Shown: piece by piece, positions 9,721-18,884 of the stretch | Numbering within the stretch: the stretch's first letter is position 1 | Layout: each line of letters opens with the position of its first letter | NCBI GenBank assembly: GCA_016707525.1 | Contig: JADJHP010000006.1 | Coordinates: forward strand, 343,324 to 407,323 | Direction of reading: 5' to 3' | Source: Ignavibacteriota bacterium | GTDB taxonomy: Bacteria > Bacteroidota > Ignavibacteria > UBA10030 > UBA6906 | DNA length: 64,000 nucleotides | Position numbers and translations under genes: made by a program | The notes under the pieces: model-generated | The model's input: the letters and a program-made list of their open reading frames with translations, nothing else | The model's database searches: none | Told to the model about the DNA's origin: nothing

Positions 9721-11082
9721 ATGGCCTCCCGCCTCCTCCTCGTGAACGGCATCATCGCCGACCCGTCACCCGTCTCCCCGCGTGTACTCTATGACCACGC
9801 GCTCATGATCGAAGGCGGCAGGATCGCACGCATCGCACCGTCGCACGAGTTCAACGACCTGGAAGTGGACTACCTGGACCTCAGCGGCCGGCTGATCCTG
9901 CCGGGGTTCATCAACCTGCATACGCATCTCTACAGCACCTTCGCCCGCGGTCTCCATACCGTACAGCCTGCCGCGGATTTCACCGGCGTCCTGAAGAACC
10001 TCTGGTGGAAACTGGACCGCGCGCTTTCTGTCGACGCATCCTATTATGGTGCCGTGCCGGTCCTTCTTGAGGCGATTCGCTGCGGAACCACGACGATCGT
10101 CGATCATCACGCGAGCCCTCACGCCGTGCGTGGTTCGCTCCCTGCATTGCATCGCGCCATGAAGGATACCGGCCTGCGTGGATGCCTGTGCTATGAAGTG
10201 TCTGACCGCGACGGCGAAAAGGTCGCCGCGGAGGGGATCGAGGAAAACGCGGACTTCCTTGCTTCGTGCCGGGGCCAGCAGGATAGCCTGATCGCCGGTC
10301 TCTTCGGGTTGCATGCGTCCTTCACGCTCTCCGACCGGACCCTGGAACGTGCCGCTGTGGCTGCAAAGGCCTCGAACGCTGGATTCCATATCCACGTTGC
10401 AGAAGCGGCCGCCGATCAGGACGGAACGCTGAAGATGACAGGCAAACGTGTCGTGGAACGTCTCCACCACAAGGGGATCCTCGGAGAGCGGACCATCGCC
10501 GCGCATGCTGTCCATGTGGACGATGCGGAAATGGACTTGTTGGCATCGACCGGTACCGTCGTTGCCCACAACCCGCAATCGAATATGAACAATGCCGTCG
10601 GCATCGCCGATGTGGAACGTCTGCGCGCACGGGGAGTCGCGGTGGGCCTGGGTACCGATGCGATGACGCACGATATGCGCCAGGAACTGCGTGCCGGGCT
10701 CTGGGCGCAGCGTTTGAAACAGGGATCGCCGTCGGCCGGGTGGGCGGCGATGCTTGCAGCACAGTGGGAAACGAACCCGATGATGGCGAGCCGGCTGTTC
10801 GGCACCCCGGTGGGAACAATGGCGGAGGGAGCTGCTGCGGATCTGGTCGCGCTGGAATACGACCCTGCCACGCCACTCACGCATGATTCACTCCACGGCC
10901 ATCTGGTGTTTGGCATCGCTTCCGCGACCGTGGATACGACGATCGTCGGCGGGCGGGTCCTGATGTACCGGCGAAAGCTGGAGTTGGAATTGGATGAAGC
11001 GGAAGTGATGGCAAAGGCGCGCGAGGCCGCGAGTGGTGTGTGGGGGCGCGTAGCGAATGAAGAATTGAGAACTAAGAACTAA
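9721..11082 (+). CDS. ssnA: SsnA-type amidohydrolase
   Basis: 453-residue metal-dependent hydrolase of the cyclic-deaminase superfamily. It carries the HTHLYSTFARGL metal motif after GFINLHTHL, the HIHVAEAAAD strand, AAHAVHVDD and the LGTDAMTHDM catalytic loop. SsnA is the amidohydrolase of the E. coli ygfK-ssnA-xdhD region and is required in purine-degrading gut bacteria clusters. The ATG lies one base after the ygfK stop. An oddity: the last codons (ANEELRTKN) and the stop come from an 11-bp inverted repeat element (11056-11101), so the natural C-terminus was probably replaced. Role in opening or deaminating a purine ring intermediate is inferred from family and context. Confidence 0.85.
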   Translation: MASRLLLVNGIIADPSPVSPRVLYDHALMIEGGRIARIAPSHEFNDLEVDYLDLSGRLILPGFINLHTHLYSTFARGLHTVQPAADFTGVLKNLWWKLDRALSVDASYYGAVPVLLEAIRCGTTTIVDHHASPHAVRGSLPALHRAMKDTGLRGCLCYEVSDRDGEKVAAEGIEENADFLASCRGQQDSLIAGLFGLHASFTLSDRTLERAAVAAKASNAGFHIHVAEAAADQDGTLKMTGKRVVERLHHKGILGERTIAAHAVHVDDAEMDLLASTGTVVAHNPQSNMNNAVGIADVERLRARGVAVGLGTDAMTHDMRQELRAGLWAQRLKQGSPSAGWAAMLAAQWETNPMMASRLFGTPVGTMAEGAAADLVALEYDPATPLTHDSLHGHLVFGIASATVDTTIVGGRVLMYRRKLELELDEAEVMAKAREAASGVWGRVANEELRTKN

Positions 11083-11101
11083 GAATTCCTAATTCTTCAT
11101 T
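11056..11101. repeat. Palindromic intergenic repeat overlapping ssnA 3' end
   Basis: AATGAAGAATT (11056-11066) and AATTCTTCATT (11091-11101) are perfect 11-bp inverted arms. Inside, GAACTAA-like units repeat, and AAGAATT (11081-11087) can pair with AATTCTT (11091-11097) over a 3-base loop, giving an alternative short hairpin. The AT-rich block stands out from GC-rich surroundings and resembles a small dispersed palindromic repeat. Confidence 0.6.
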
Positions 11102-11104
11102 GAG

Positions 11105-11132
11105 TTGACAATTCGATAATTCTGAATATTCG
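11105..11132 (+). promoter_or_regulatory. Possible internal promoter before the ygeY-like gene
   Basis: A perfect TTGACA at 11105-11110 is followed after 16 bp by TATTCG (11127-11132). The gap also holds a direct repeat of ATTCGA. The -10 match is poor, so this may simply be AT-rich sequence behind the repeat element. Confidence 0.3.
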
Positions 11133-11148
11133 ACGAGTATCATACATC

Positions 11149-12354
11149 ATGGCTGACAAGAATCTTACCCGTGCAACGGCTCTGGAACAGGACACCGTCC
11201 GGATCCTGTGCGACCTGATCAAGACACCATCGTTCTCCTCGAAAGAGAAGGACGTCATCGAGGTCATCCGCAAAGAGATGACCGCCATTGGCTTCGACGA
11301 GGTCCGCATCGACGGCCTGGGAAGCGTGATCGGACGCATCGGCCACGGCCCGCGTGTGATCTGCTTCGACGCCCATATCGATACCGTGTACGCCGGCGAC
11401 CTCACGCAGTGGAAGACCGATCCGTTCGTGCCGAAGGTGGCCGACGGCAAGGTCTGGGGACGCGGCACGGTGGACCAGAAGGGCGGCATGGCAAGCATGC
11501 TCACCGCCGGACGCATGATCAAGGAACTCGGATTGGAGGACAAGGTAACGGTCCTCTTCACCGGTACCGTCATGGAAGAGGATTGCGACGGCCTCTGCTG
11601 GCTCCACCTCATCCGTGAAGAGAACATCCGCCCGGAACTCGTGGTGATCACCGAGCCGACGAATATGAACATCTACCGCGGACACCGCGGAAGGATGGAG
11701 ATCCACGTTTCCGTGAAGGGCGTGAGCTGCCACGGGTCCGCCCCCGAGCGCGGCGTGAACGCCATCTACAAGGCATCGAAGATCGCTCTGGAGATCGAAA
11801 AGCTGAACGACCGCCTGAAGAACGATCCGTTCCTCGGGAAGGGGACCGTGACGGTGACCGAGATCGTCTCCTCCTCGCCCTCGCTCTGTGCCGTCGCCGA
11901 TGGCGCACGCCTCCACCTGGACCGCCGGCTCACCGCAGGCGAGACACGTGAGAGTGCGATCGCCGAGGTGCAGGATGCGGCCGCCCGCGCGGGCATCACG
12001 GATGCCATCGTGCAGCCGTTGACCTACAACGAGGCCGCGTACACGGGCAAGGTGTATCCGATGGAGAAGTACTATCCAACGTGGGTCATGTCCGAAGATT
12101 CGCCGTACCTGAAGAGCGCCGTTGCTGCGTACACCACGACGTTCGGCAAAGCACCGCTGGTAGATAAATGGACGTTCAGCACGAACGGCATCGCGGTGGC
12201 GGGCATCCATGGCATCCCGTGTCTCGGCCTTGGCCCCGGCAACGAAGTGTATGCCCATGCGCCGAACGAGGCAACGCCCATCGAACATCTGACCGGTGCG
12301 GCAGCGTTCTACACGAGCCTGGTCGAGACCCTGGCGAAGAGCCCGAAACCCTGA
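11149..12354 (+). CDS. ygeY: YgeY-family M20 metallohydrolase
   Basis: 401-residue M20-type peptidase/deacetylase fold. Visible metal-site motifs are CFDAHIDTVYAGD (His-Asp), WGRGTVDQKGGMA (bridging Asp), and GTVMEEDCDG (the catalytic and metal-binding Glu pair), with the dimerisation domain after RGHRGRMEIHVSVKG. The close family is the YgeY hydrolase found next to YgeW and hydantoinase genes in molybdenum-hydroxylase clusters. A likely job is hydrolysis of a late amide or carbamoyl intermediate of purine breakdown; the substrate is inferred. The gene is separated from ssnA by 66 bp that include a palindromic repeat and possibly its own promoter. Confidence 0.85.
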   Translation: MADKNLTRATALEQDTVRILCDLIKTPSFSSKEKDVIEVIRKEMTAIGFDEVRIDGLGSVIGRIGHGPRVICFDAHIDTVYAGDLTQWKTDPFVPKVADGKVWGRGTVDQKGGMASMLTAGRMIKELGLEDKVTVLFTGTVMEEDCDGLCWLHLIREENIRPELVVITEPTNMNIYRGHRGRMEIHVSVKGVSCHGSAPERGVNAIYKASKIALEIEKLNDRLKNDPFLGKGTVTVTEIVSSSPSLCAVADGARLHLDRRLTAGETRESAIAEVQDAAARAGITDAIVQPLTYNEAAYTGKVYPMEKYYPTWVMSEDSPYLKSAVAAYTTTFGKAPLVDKWTFSTNGIAVAGIHGIPCLGLGPGNEVYAHAPNEATPIEHLTGAAAFYTSLVETLAKSPKP

Positions 12355-12363
12355 CGGACAACG

Positions 12364-13596
12364 ATGACCCCCTTCCGCTATACATGTACGGTGTGCAGCC
12401 GCTCGTTCGCCCGTGACGAGGTCCGGTATCTCTGTCCGGAGTGCGGGAAGAGCTATCGCCCCGGCATGCCGTTGAAGGGGGTGCTGGAAGTGACGTTCGA
12501 TGCCGAAGCACTGCGCCGCTCGTTCGACGCCTCCCGGCCGTCGTGGGACGCGTTCTCTGCCATCGAGCCGGAGTACTTTCCGGCCTATCCTGTCGGCGGG
12601 ACACCGCTCTCACCTGCAGCGCTGCTCGGGAGTGAGATCGGTCTCGACCGGCTGTTCCTGAAGAATGATGGACTGAACCCGAGTGGTTCGCTGAAGGACC
12701 GTGCGTCATTCCTGATGGTTGCGGAAGCGAACCGGCTGGGCGAGTCGACCATTGTCACCGCGTCGACGGGCAATGCCGCGAGTGCGCTCGCCGCGGTGTG
12801 CGCGGCAGCAGGGAAGAAGGCGGTGATCTTCGTCCCCTCGACAGCGCCACGCGCCAAACTCGCACAGATCCTCCTGTATGGCGCGACACTGGTGCCGGTG
12901 GCGGGAACGTATGACGATGCCTTTGCGCTCTCGCTCGAATATACGGCAGAGGAAGGCGGGCTGAACCGCAACACGGCATACCATCCGTTGACCATCGAAG
13001 GGAAGAAGACCGCCGGCCTGGAGATCTTTGCGCAGTCCGGAATGAAAGCTCCCGATGTGATCGCTGTCTCGGTGGGGGATGGGGTCATCCTGCACGGCAT
13101 CCACAAGGCCTTCAAGGACCTCCTGGCCGCGGGGCTGATCCGGACGCTTCCGCGACTCCTGTGCGTTCAGGCCGAGACGTCGGATGCGATCCACCGCTAC
13201 TTCATGACAGGTGCATACTCCGACGCGCTCCACCCCGTGACCGCGGCCGATTCCATCAGCGTCCGCACGCCGAGCAATGCCCACATGGCGCGGCGCGCCC
13301 TCGTGGAGTCCGGGGGCACCTCGGTGACCGTGAGCGACGACGAGATCCGTTCGGCGCAGGCGTTGCTGGCACGGACCACCGGCATCTTCGCCGAGCCGGC
13401 GGCGGCGACCGCGGTTGCCGGACTCCTGCGTGCTTCCACAAGCGGTTGGATCGCCCGCGGTGAACATGTCGTTGCATTGCTCACCGGCCATGGCCTGAAG
13501 GATGTCGACTTTGCCTTGAAAGGCGCGAAGGTTCCGGAGCCTGTCGCGCCGGACCTGGACGCCGTGCGGACATTTCTTGCGGGGGGGCGTGCATGA
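12364..13596 (+). CDS. Threonine-synthase-like PLP enzyme
   Basis: 410-residue fold-type II pyridoxal phosphate enzyme. It starts with a zinc-ribbon-like segment (CTVCSRSF then CPECGKSY), typical of threonine synthases that act without extra partners. The PLP lysine lies in NPSGSLKDRASFLM, and the phosphate-binding region in TASTGNAASA. The family converts O-phosphohomoserine to threonine, but here the gene sits between ygeY and hydantoinase genes, where related clusters encode diaminopropionate ammonia-lyase (YgeX). A beta-elimination or ammonia-lyase role in the pathway is therefore a plausible inference. It starts 9 bases after ygeY and overlaps the next gene by 4 bases. Confidence 0.8.
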   Translation: MTPFRYTCTVCSRSFARDEVRYLCPECGKSYRPGMPLKGVLEVTFDAEALRRSFDASRPSWDAFSAIEPEYFPAYPVGGTPLSPAALLGSEIGLDRLFLKNDGLNPSGSLKDRASFLMVAEANRLGESTIVTASTGNAASALAAVCAAAGKKAVIFVPSTAPRAKLAQILLYGATLVPVAGTYDDAFALSLEYTAEEGGLNRNTAYHPLTIEGKKTAGLEIFAQSGMKAPDVIAVSVGDGVILHGIHKAFKDLLAAGLIRTLPRLLCVQAETSDAIHRYFMTGAYSDALHPVTAADSISVRTPSNAHMARRALVESGGTSVTVSDDEIRSAQALLARTTGIFAEPAAATAVAGLLRASTSGWIARGEHVVALLTGHGLKDVDFALKGAKVPEPVAPDLDAVRTFLAGGRA

Positions 13597-14942
13597 ATCT
13601 CCTCGTCCGCAACGGGCAGGTCTGGCAGCGCGACCGGTTCGAGCATGCCGATATCCTGATCAACGACGGCGTGATCGAGAGCGTCGGATCCGTCGGTGAA
13701 GGGTTTGACGGGCCAACGATCGATGCACAGGGTTTCCCTGTGCTCCCCGGATTCATCGACATGCACACGCATCTCGACGATACCATCGGCCCCTGCATAC
13801 TGGCGGATGATATCGGGTCGGGGACGCGCTGTGCGGTGCAGAACGGGATCACGACGGTGGGTACATTCGTGACCGAGACTCCCGACATCCCCCTGACCGC
13901 GGCGCTGGCGCGCATGGCGCTCCGGATCAATGGCCATGCGTATTGCGATGTTGCGGTGCACGTGACGCCGACCAGATGGGATGCGGCTGGCTGGCGCGCA
14001 CTGGAGGATGTTCTTGCGTGCGGGATCCGTACGATCAAACTGTACACGACCTACCGGACTGCCGGGATCTATTCGTCGTACGATGACCTGGACGAGATCT
14101 TCCGCCTCCTGCGTGGGCGCCCGGTGCGGGTGCTGGTCCATTGCGAGGACGATCTCATGCTGGCGGCGGCCGCCGCGGAAGTGGACGACTGGTCGCACCC
14201 TTCCGCCCACGCCCAGGCACGTCCACCAGCCGCCGAAGCCGCCGCCATCCGCGCCGTCCTGGAACGCGCGGCTGCCCATGGGGTCCCTGTCCACATCGTC
14301 CACGTCTCCACGGCCGAAGGGGCGGACCTGATCGCTGCGGCACGAGGTTCGCAGGATGTGACGTGCGAGACCGGCCCGCAGTATCTCACGCTCGATGCCA
14401 CATGGCTTGACCGTGCCGACGGGCACCGGTGGATCTGCTCGCCTGCGCTCCGCTCACCCGCGCTGGTGAAGCAGATGGCTGCCCGTGCGCGCGAGGGAGC
14501 ATTCGATGTGTTCGCCTCTGACCATTGCCCCTTCTTCTGCGAGGACAAGGACACCGGGTGTGAGGATGTGCGGAATGTTCCCAACGGGATCCCCGGTCTC
14601 GGCGCGCTGCCCCACGTGTCGTATGCAGCATTGCAGGGCGGCAAGGGTGATCCCCTGCTCCGGCTGGGGCTGATGCTGTCGGAGAACCCGGCCCGGGTCC
14701 TGGGCCTCTACCCGCGCAAAGGGTCGCTGCAGCCCGGGGCGGATGCCGACATCATCATCGTCTCACCCGATGATGATCCGAATCAGTTACGGTCATCACT
14801 GGCGGAAACATACGAGCCCTACCCGGGCTTCCTCACCCGGCTCAGAATGCACTCGGTGCTGGTCCATGGTGTACCTATCGTCCATGATGGATTCCTCCTG
14901 GACACCGATCATCCGCAAGGGAGTTGCACATGGGAGAGCTGA
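13593..14942 (+). CDS. hydA: Dihydropyrimidinase/hydantoinase-type amidohydrolase
   Basis: 449-residue cyclic amidohydrolase. The metal motif HTHLDD follows GFIDMHTHL, the bridging lysine region is IRTIKLYTTYR, metal histidines lie in LVHCEDD and VHIVHVSTAEG, and the conserved ASDHCPF (Asp) closes the site. Family members open hydantoin or dihydropyrimidine rings; the E. coli homologue HydA (YgeZ) is part of the same cluster type. Its start overlaps the preceding PLP gene and its own end overlaps the molybdenum subunit gene, which supports one transcript. The natural substrate may be a purine-derived imidazolone or hydantoin; that is inference. Confidence 0.85.
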   Translation: MNLLVRNGQVWQRDRFEHADILINDGVIESVGSVGEGFDGPTIDAQGFPVLPGFIDMHTHLDDTIGPCILADDIGSGTRCAVQNGITTVGTFVTETPDIPLTAALARMALRINGHAYCDVAVHVTPTRWDAAGWRALEDVLACGIRTIKLYTTYRTAGIYSSYDDLDEIFRLLRGRPVRVLVHCEDDLMLAAAAAEVDDWSHPSAHAQARPPAAEAAAIRAVLERAAAHGVPVHIVHVSTAEGADLIAAARGSQDVTCETGPQYLTLDATWLDRADGHRWICSPALRSPALVKQMAARAREGAFDVFASDHCPFFCEDKDTGCEDVRNVPNGIPGLGALPHVSYAALQGGKGDPLLRLGLMLSENPARVLGLYPRKGSLQPGADADIIIVSPDDDPNQLRSSLAETYEPYPGFLTRLRMHSVLVHGVPIVHDGFLLDTDHPQGSCTWES

Positions 14943-17200
14943 CGAAGACCTCGTGGCGGAATGATGCGGTGGCAAAGGTGACCGGGAAGACGAAGTACAC
15001 CGACGACATCAAGGTCCCCAACGCCCTGCATGCGGTCCCGGTCTATGCCGACCACGTCCATGCCGTCCTGCGCGGCATCGATACACAGGCTGCATCGGAG
15101 GCCCCGGGTGTCGTCCGGGTCATCACGGCGAAGGACATCCCCGGTGCCAACCGCCAGGGACAGATCGTGAAGGATTTCCGGACGTTCGCCGATGACCGCA
15201 TCCGCTGCCATGGCGATGTCATCGCGGTCGTCGTTGCGGAAACGCGCGAGCAGGCGATCCATGCCGCGGGATTCGTTCAGGTGGACGCCGAACCGCTCGC
15301 ACCGATCCTGGACCCCGAGGAGGCGATGAGGGAAGGGTCGACGCTCGTCCACGAAGAGCTGGGCACGAATATCATCAACACGCATCACGTACGCCGCGGG
15401 AACGTCGAGAACGGATTCCGGCAGGCCGACGTGACCATCGAGCAGGACTTCCGCACGCAGTGGATCGAGCATGCGTACATGGAACCCGAGGTTGCCATCT
15501 GTATCCCGCGGCCTGACGGCGTCATGGAAGTACGCGGGAGCATGCAGCATCCGTTCAGCACACGGCGGTTCGTGGCATCGCTGCTCGGTGCGCCGCTTGC
15601 CGACGTCGAGGTTGTCGGTGTGCCGATGGGTGGCGGGTTCGGCGGGAAGGATGATACAGCGGCACTCGTGTGCGCGCGTGCGGCGCTGGCGGCCCGGCTT
15701 GTCGGGCGCCCGGTGCGCATGATGTACCGGCGCGATTGGTCCATCCGGGAGAGTTACAAGCGCCATCCGTACCGTGTGCACTACACCATGGGCCTCACGA
15801 AGGAAGGGAAGATCGTCGCCGTCCGCTGCCGCATCGTTGCCGATGGCGGCGCCTACTGCTCGGTCACCCCGTGGGTCACCTGGCGCTCCACGGTGCAGTG
15901 CTGCGGGCCGTACGATGTGCCGAACGTGCATTGTGATACGTTCGGTGTGTACACGAACAACCCTGTCACCGGCGCCATGCGCGGATTCGGGTCGCCCCAG
16001 ATGAACTACGTCATCGAATCGATGATCGAGACCGCGGCAGAGCGCCTGGGCATCTCCTCCCTCGACCTCCGCCGGAAGAACATGGTCCGCCAGGGGACCA
16101 CGACCATCACCGGCCAGAAATTAGATGACCACACCGTGGCGATGGAGCAGGTGCTGGACGCGGTCGTGAAGGAGATCGGATACGAAGAGAAGCTGAAGAA
16201 GAATGCCCGCGGCGCCGGGGAAGCGGAGGAGATGTATGGCATCGGACTCGCCATGAGCTATAGGGGCGTGAGCCTGGGTTCCGAGGGTGTGGACTTTTGC
16301 GCCGCGATGATCAATGTGCAGGCCGATGGCTCCGTGATCATCGAGACCGGTGTGCACGAGAACGGGCAGGGGGCGGAGGCCGCGATGATCCTGCTGACGG
16401 CAAAGGAACTCGGACTCGATCCCGAACGGATCCGCTACCGTCAGTCGTCCACGTCCGTCATCCCTGACAGCGGTACGACCGTTGCATCGCGCGGTACGAT
16501 CATGGGTGGCGGGGCGATGGTGATGGCGGCGCGTGAGCTGAAGGCGAAGATGGCGGAGACCGCGGCACCCATGCTTGGATGCACGGCAGCGGATGTCCGG
16601 TTTGACAAAGCCCGGCTGTATGCCGCAACGGGAAGCGCGGCGATCCCCTTCAATGACGTGATCACCGCGATGTTCAAGCAGAAGAAGTTCCCGCATGCGT
16701 TCGGTGTCTTCCGTGCACCGACCACGTCGTGGGAGGAGGAGCATGGCCAGGGACGGGCCTACTTCACCTGGGTGTACGGCTGCCAGGCGATCGAACTGAC
16801 CGTGAACAGGCGGACCGGCAAGGTGAAGCTCCTGAATGCCGTTGCCGCTCACGATGTGGGCACGGCCGTGAACAAGGGGATGCTCGAAGGGCAGTTCTTT
16901 GGCGGCATGGCGATGGGGATCGGCTATGCACTCCATGAGGCGCTGGATGTGCGCGACGGCAAGATCATGAACAGCAACCTGAATTCCTATCGCATCCCGC
17001 GATCGATGGATATGCCGCAGATGAAGGCGATCATCATCGAGAACGCCGATCCGCAGTCGCCGTCCGGCGCGAAGAGCATCGGCGAGCCGACCAATGAGCT
17101 CATGGCCCCGGCGGTCGCCAATGCCGTGTATAACGCCAGCGGGATCCGTTACACATCCCTGCCCATCCGCCCGAAACCGGCGGAAGGAGGTGCGCGATGA
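14930..17200 (+). CDS. xdhD: Molybdenum hydroxylase large subunit, XdhD-like
   Basis: 756-residue molybdopterin subunit of the xanthine dehydrogenase superfamily. The N-terminal a/b hammerhead domain has TGKTKYTDD; the molybdopterin-binding region contains GVPMGGGFGGKDD and GAMRGFGSPQ; the catalytic glutamate is expected in KSIGEPTNEL near the C-terminus. I chose ATG at 14930 over a TTG six bases upstream because GGGAG-like purines precede it. It overlaps the hydantoinase stop by 13 bases and the next gene by 4. With the adjacent 2Fe-2S subunit it would oxidise a purine such as xanthine. No FAD-subunit gene is nearby, so electrons may pass to the YgfK-like reductase; this is an inference. Confidence 0.87.
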   Translation: MGELTKTSWRNDAVAKVTGKTKYTDDIKVPNALHAVPVYADHVHAVLRGIDTQAASEAPGVVRVITAKDIPGANRQGQIVKDFRTFADDRIRCHGDVIAVVVAETREQAIHAAGFVQVDAEPLAPILDPEEAMREGSTLVHEELGTNIINTHHVRRGNVENGFRQADVTIEQDFRTQWIEHAYMEPEVAICIPRPDGVMEVRGSMQHPFSTRRFVASLLGAPLADVEVVGVPMGGGFGGKDDTAALVCARAALAARLVGRPVRMMYRRDWSIRESYKRHPYRVHYTMGLTKEGKIVAVRCRIVADGGAYCSVTPWVTWRSTVQCCGPYDVPNVHCDTFGVYTNNPVTGAMRGFGSPQMNYVIESMIETAAERLGISSLDLRRKNMVRQGTTTITGQKLDDHTVAMEQVLDAVVKEIGYEEKLKKNARGAGEAEEMYGIGLAMSYRGVSLGSEGVDFCAAMINVQADGSVIIETGVHENGQGAEAAMILLTAKELGLDPERIRYRQSSTSVIPDSGTTVASRGTIMGGGAMVMAARELKAKMAETAAPMLGCTAADVRFDKARLYAATGSAAIPFNDVITAMFKQKKFPHAFGVFRAPTTSWEEEHGQGRAYFTWVYGCQAIELTVNRRTGKVKLLNAVAAHDVGTAVNKGMLEGQFFGGMAMGIGYALHEALDVRDGKIMNSNLNSYRIPRSMDMPQMKAIIIENADPQSPSGAKSIGEPTNELMAPAVANAVYNASGIRYTSLPIRPKPAEGGAR

Positions 17201-17697
17201 CCATCACCGTCAATGGCCGGACGTACCCGATCACACCGGAGCAAGCGGACAAACGGCTGGTGATGTTCCTCCGCGAGGACCTCGATCTGACGGGGGCGAA
17301 GAACGCGTGCGACATCGGTGCCTGTGGCGCGTGCACGATCCTGCTGGACGATGCGCCCATGAAGATCTGCACCAAGACCGTGAGCGAAGCGGCGGGGCAC
17401 CGGGTGTTGACCATCGAGGGCATGGCGGCGCCGGATGGCACACTGCATCCGTTGCAGCAGGCATTCGTGGACCACGGCGCCATCCAGTGCGGCTTCTGCA
17501 CACCGGGGATGGTCCTGACTGCTCATGCCTTGCTGCTCAAGAATCCGAATCCGTCCCGGGCCGAGATCTCCCGGGCGATCTATGGCAATCTCTGCCGGTG
17601 CACGGGGTACCAGCAGATCGTCGATGCTATCGTTGCGGCCATACCGTACTATCAGCAGGCCGCACAGGAACCTGACCACAACCTCATACAACACTGA
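17197..17697 (+). CDS. 2Fe-2S subunit of molybdenum hydroxylase
   Basis: 166-residue small subunit with the standard two clusters: plant-type ligands C38, C43, C46 and C58 (CDIGACGAC then KICT) and the helical-domain ligands C98, C101, C133 and C135 (CGFCTPGM, NLCRCTGY). It transfers electrons from the molybdenum centre. It overlaps the large-subunit gene by four bases (ATGA), a typical translational coupling. XdhC in some nomenclatures; I leave the symbol out because XdhC also names the unrelated maturation factor encoded downstream. Confidence 0.92.
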   Translation: MTITVNGRTYPITPEQADKRLVMFLREDLDLTGAKNACDIGACGACTILLDDAPMKICTKTVSEAAGHRVLTIEGMAAPDGTLHPLQQAFVDHGAIQCGFCTPGMVLTAHALLLKNPNPSRAEISRAIYGNLCRCTGYQQIVDAIVAAIPYYQQAAQEPDHNLIQH

Positions 17698-17708
17698 AGA
17701 AGCAGACC

Positions 17709-18884
17709 ATGAACACGACGCTGGATGCGCTGCACGGACTGAAGCTGGACCTGTACAACAAGGATTTTCTCCTTACCTGGGACCATGCCGACGACGAGAT
17801 CAAGGGGATCCTCCTCGTTGCCGAACTCTTCAAGAAGCTCCACCGCGACGGTGTCTCGATCCGTTCGTTCGATACGGGACTGGCGATCTCCATCTTCCGC
17901 GACAACTCCACCCGGACCCGATTCAGTTTCGCCTCGGCAGTGAACGCCCTGGGGTTGGGACTCTCGGAGCTGGATGAAGTGAAGTCGCAGATCGCCCACG
18001 GCGAGACCGTCCGCGAGACCGCCAACATGATCTCCTTTCTGGCCGAGGTGATCGGGATCAGGGATGACATGTACATCGGCGCGGGGAACACGTATATGCG
18101 CGAGGTCGGCGCTGCCGTGCAGGAAGGGTATGAGAAGAAGGTGCTGCACCGCCGTCCGTCCGTGATCAATTTGCAGTGCGACATCGATCATCCGACCCAG
18201 ACACTGGCAGACCTGGCGCATCTGAAGGCCGAATTCGGTTCGCTGGAAGCATTACGCGGGAAGAAGATCGCCATGACCTGGGCGTATTCCCCCAGCTACG
18301 GCAAGCCGCTGTCGGTGCCGCAGGGGATCATCGGACTCATGACACGCATGGGGATGGACGTCGCTCTCGCGTATCCCCAGGGGTACGACCTGATCCCGGA
18401 TGTGGTGGAACGGGCGAAGAAGCAGGCCGCGGCTGCCGGCGGGAAGTTCACCGTGGGCAATTCCATGGATGAGGCATTCGCCGGTGCGGACATCGTCTAT
18501 CCGAAATCCTGGGCACCCTTCCACGTGATGGAGAAGCGGACCACATTGCTCACGCAGGGCGATCGTCCGGGGTTGACCGACCTCGAGAAGCAGTGCCTTG
18601 CGGAGAATGCGAAGCACAAGGACTGGGAGTGCACGGAGGCGAAGATGAAGACCACGAAGGACGGGAAGGCGTTGTACATGCACTGCCTCCCGGCCGACAT
18701 CTCGGGAGTGAGCTGCGCTCAGGGCGAAGTGGCCGGATCGGTGTTCGAGCGCTCCCGCATTCAGACCTATAAAGAGGCCGGCTTCAAGCCGTTCGTCATT
18801 GCGGCCCTCGTGTTCCTGACGCGTATGCAGCATCCTGTCACCAAGATCGAACAGATCATGACCCGGGCAACGGAAAGGGCATGA
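17709..18884 (+). CDS. ygeW: YgeW-family carbamoyltransferase
   Basis: 391 residues, the length of the knotted carbamoyltransferase YgeW and longer than ornithine carbamoyltransferase. The carbamoyl phosphate loop is STRTR (residues 67-71) and the second-substrate region includes the HCLPAD motif near residue 325. YgeW enzymes are considered to act on an ureido-type product of purine breakdown, giving carbamoyl phosphate that carbamate kinase can use for ATP. No carbamate kinase gene is present in this window. It starts 11 bases after the 2Fe-2S gene and overlaps the next by four. Confidence 0.88.
   Translation: MNTTLDALHGLKLDLYNKDFLLTWDHADDEIKGILLVAELFKKLHRDGVSIRSFDTGLAISIFRDNSTRTRFSFASAVNALGLGLSELDEVKSQIAHGETVRETANMISFLAEVIGIRDDMYIGAGNTYMREVGAAVQEGYEKKVLHRRPSVINLQCDIDHPTQTLADLAHLKAEFGSLEALRGKKIAMTWAYSPSYGKPLSVPQGIIGLMTRMGMDVALAYPQGYDLIPDVVERAKKQAAAAGGKFTVGNSMDEAFAGADIVYPKSWAPFHVMEKRTTLLTQGDRPGLTDLEKQCLAENAKHKDWECTEAKMKTTKDGKALYMHCLPADISGVSCAQGEVAGSVFERSRIQTYKEAGFKPFVIAALVFLTRMQHPVTKIEQIMTRATERA

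Noticed and set aside
7860..9755. 631-residue ORF opposite the ygfK-like gene
   Set aside because: Histidine- and arginine-rich composition typical of an antisense shadow; the plus strand carries a clear multidomain protein.
14930..17200. Selenoprotein reading of the XdhD-like subunit
   Set aside because: No in-frame TGA interrupts the gene; selenium dependence in this family is a cofactor property that sequence cannot show.
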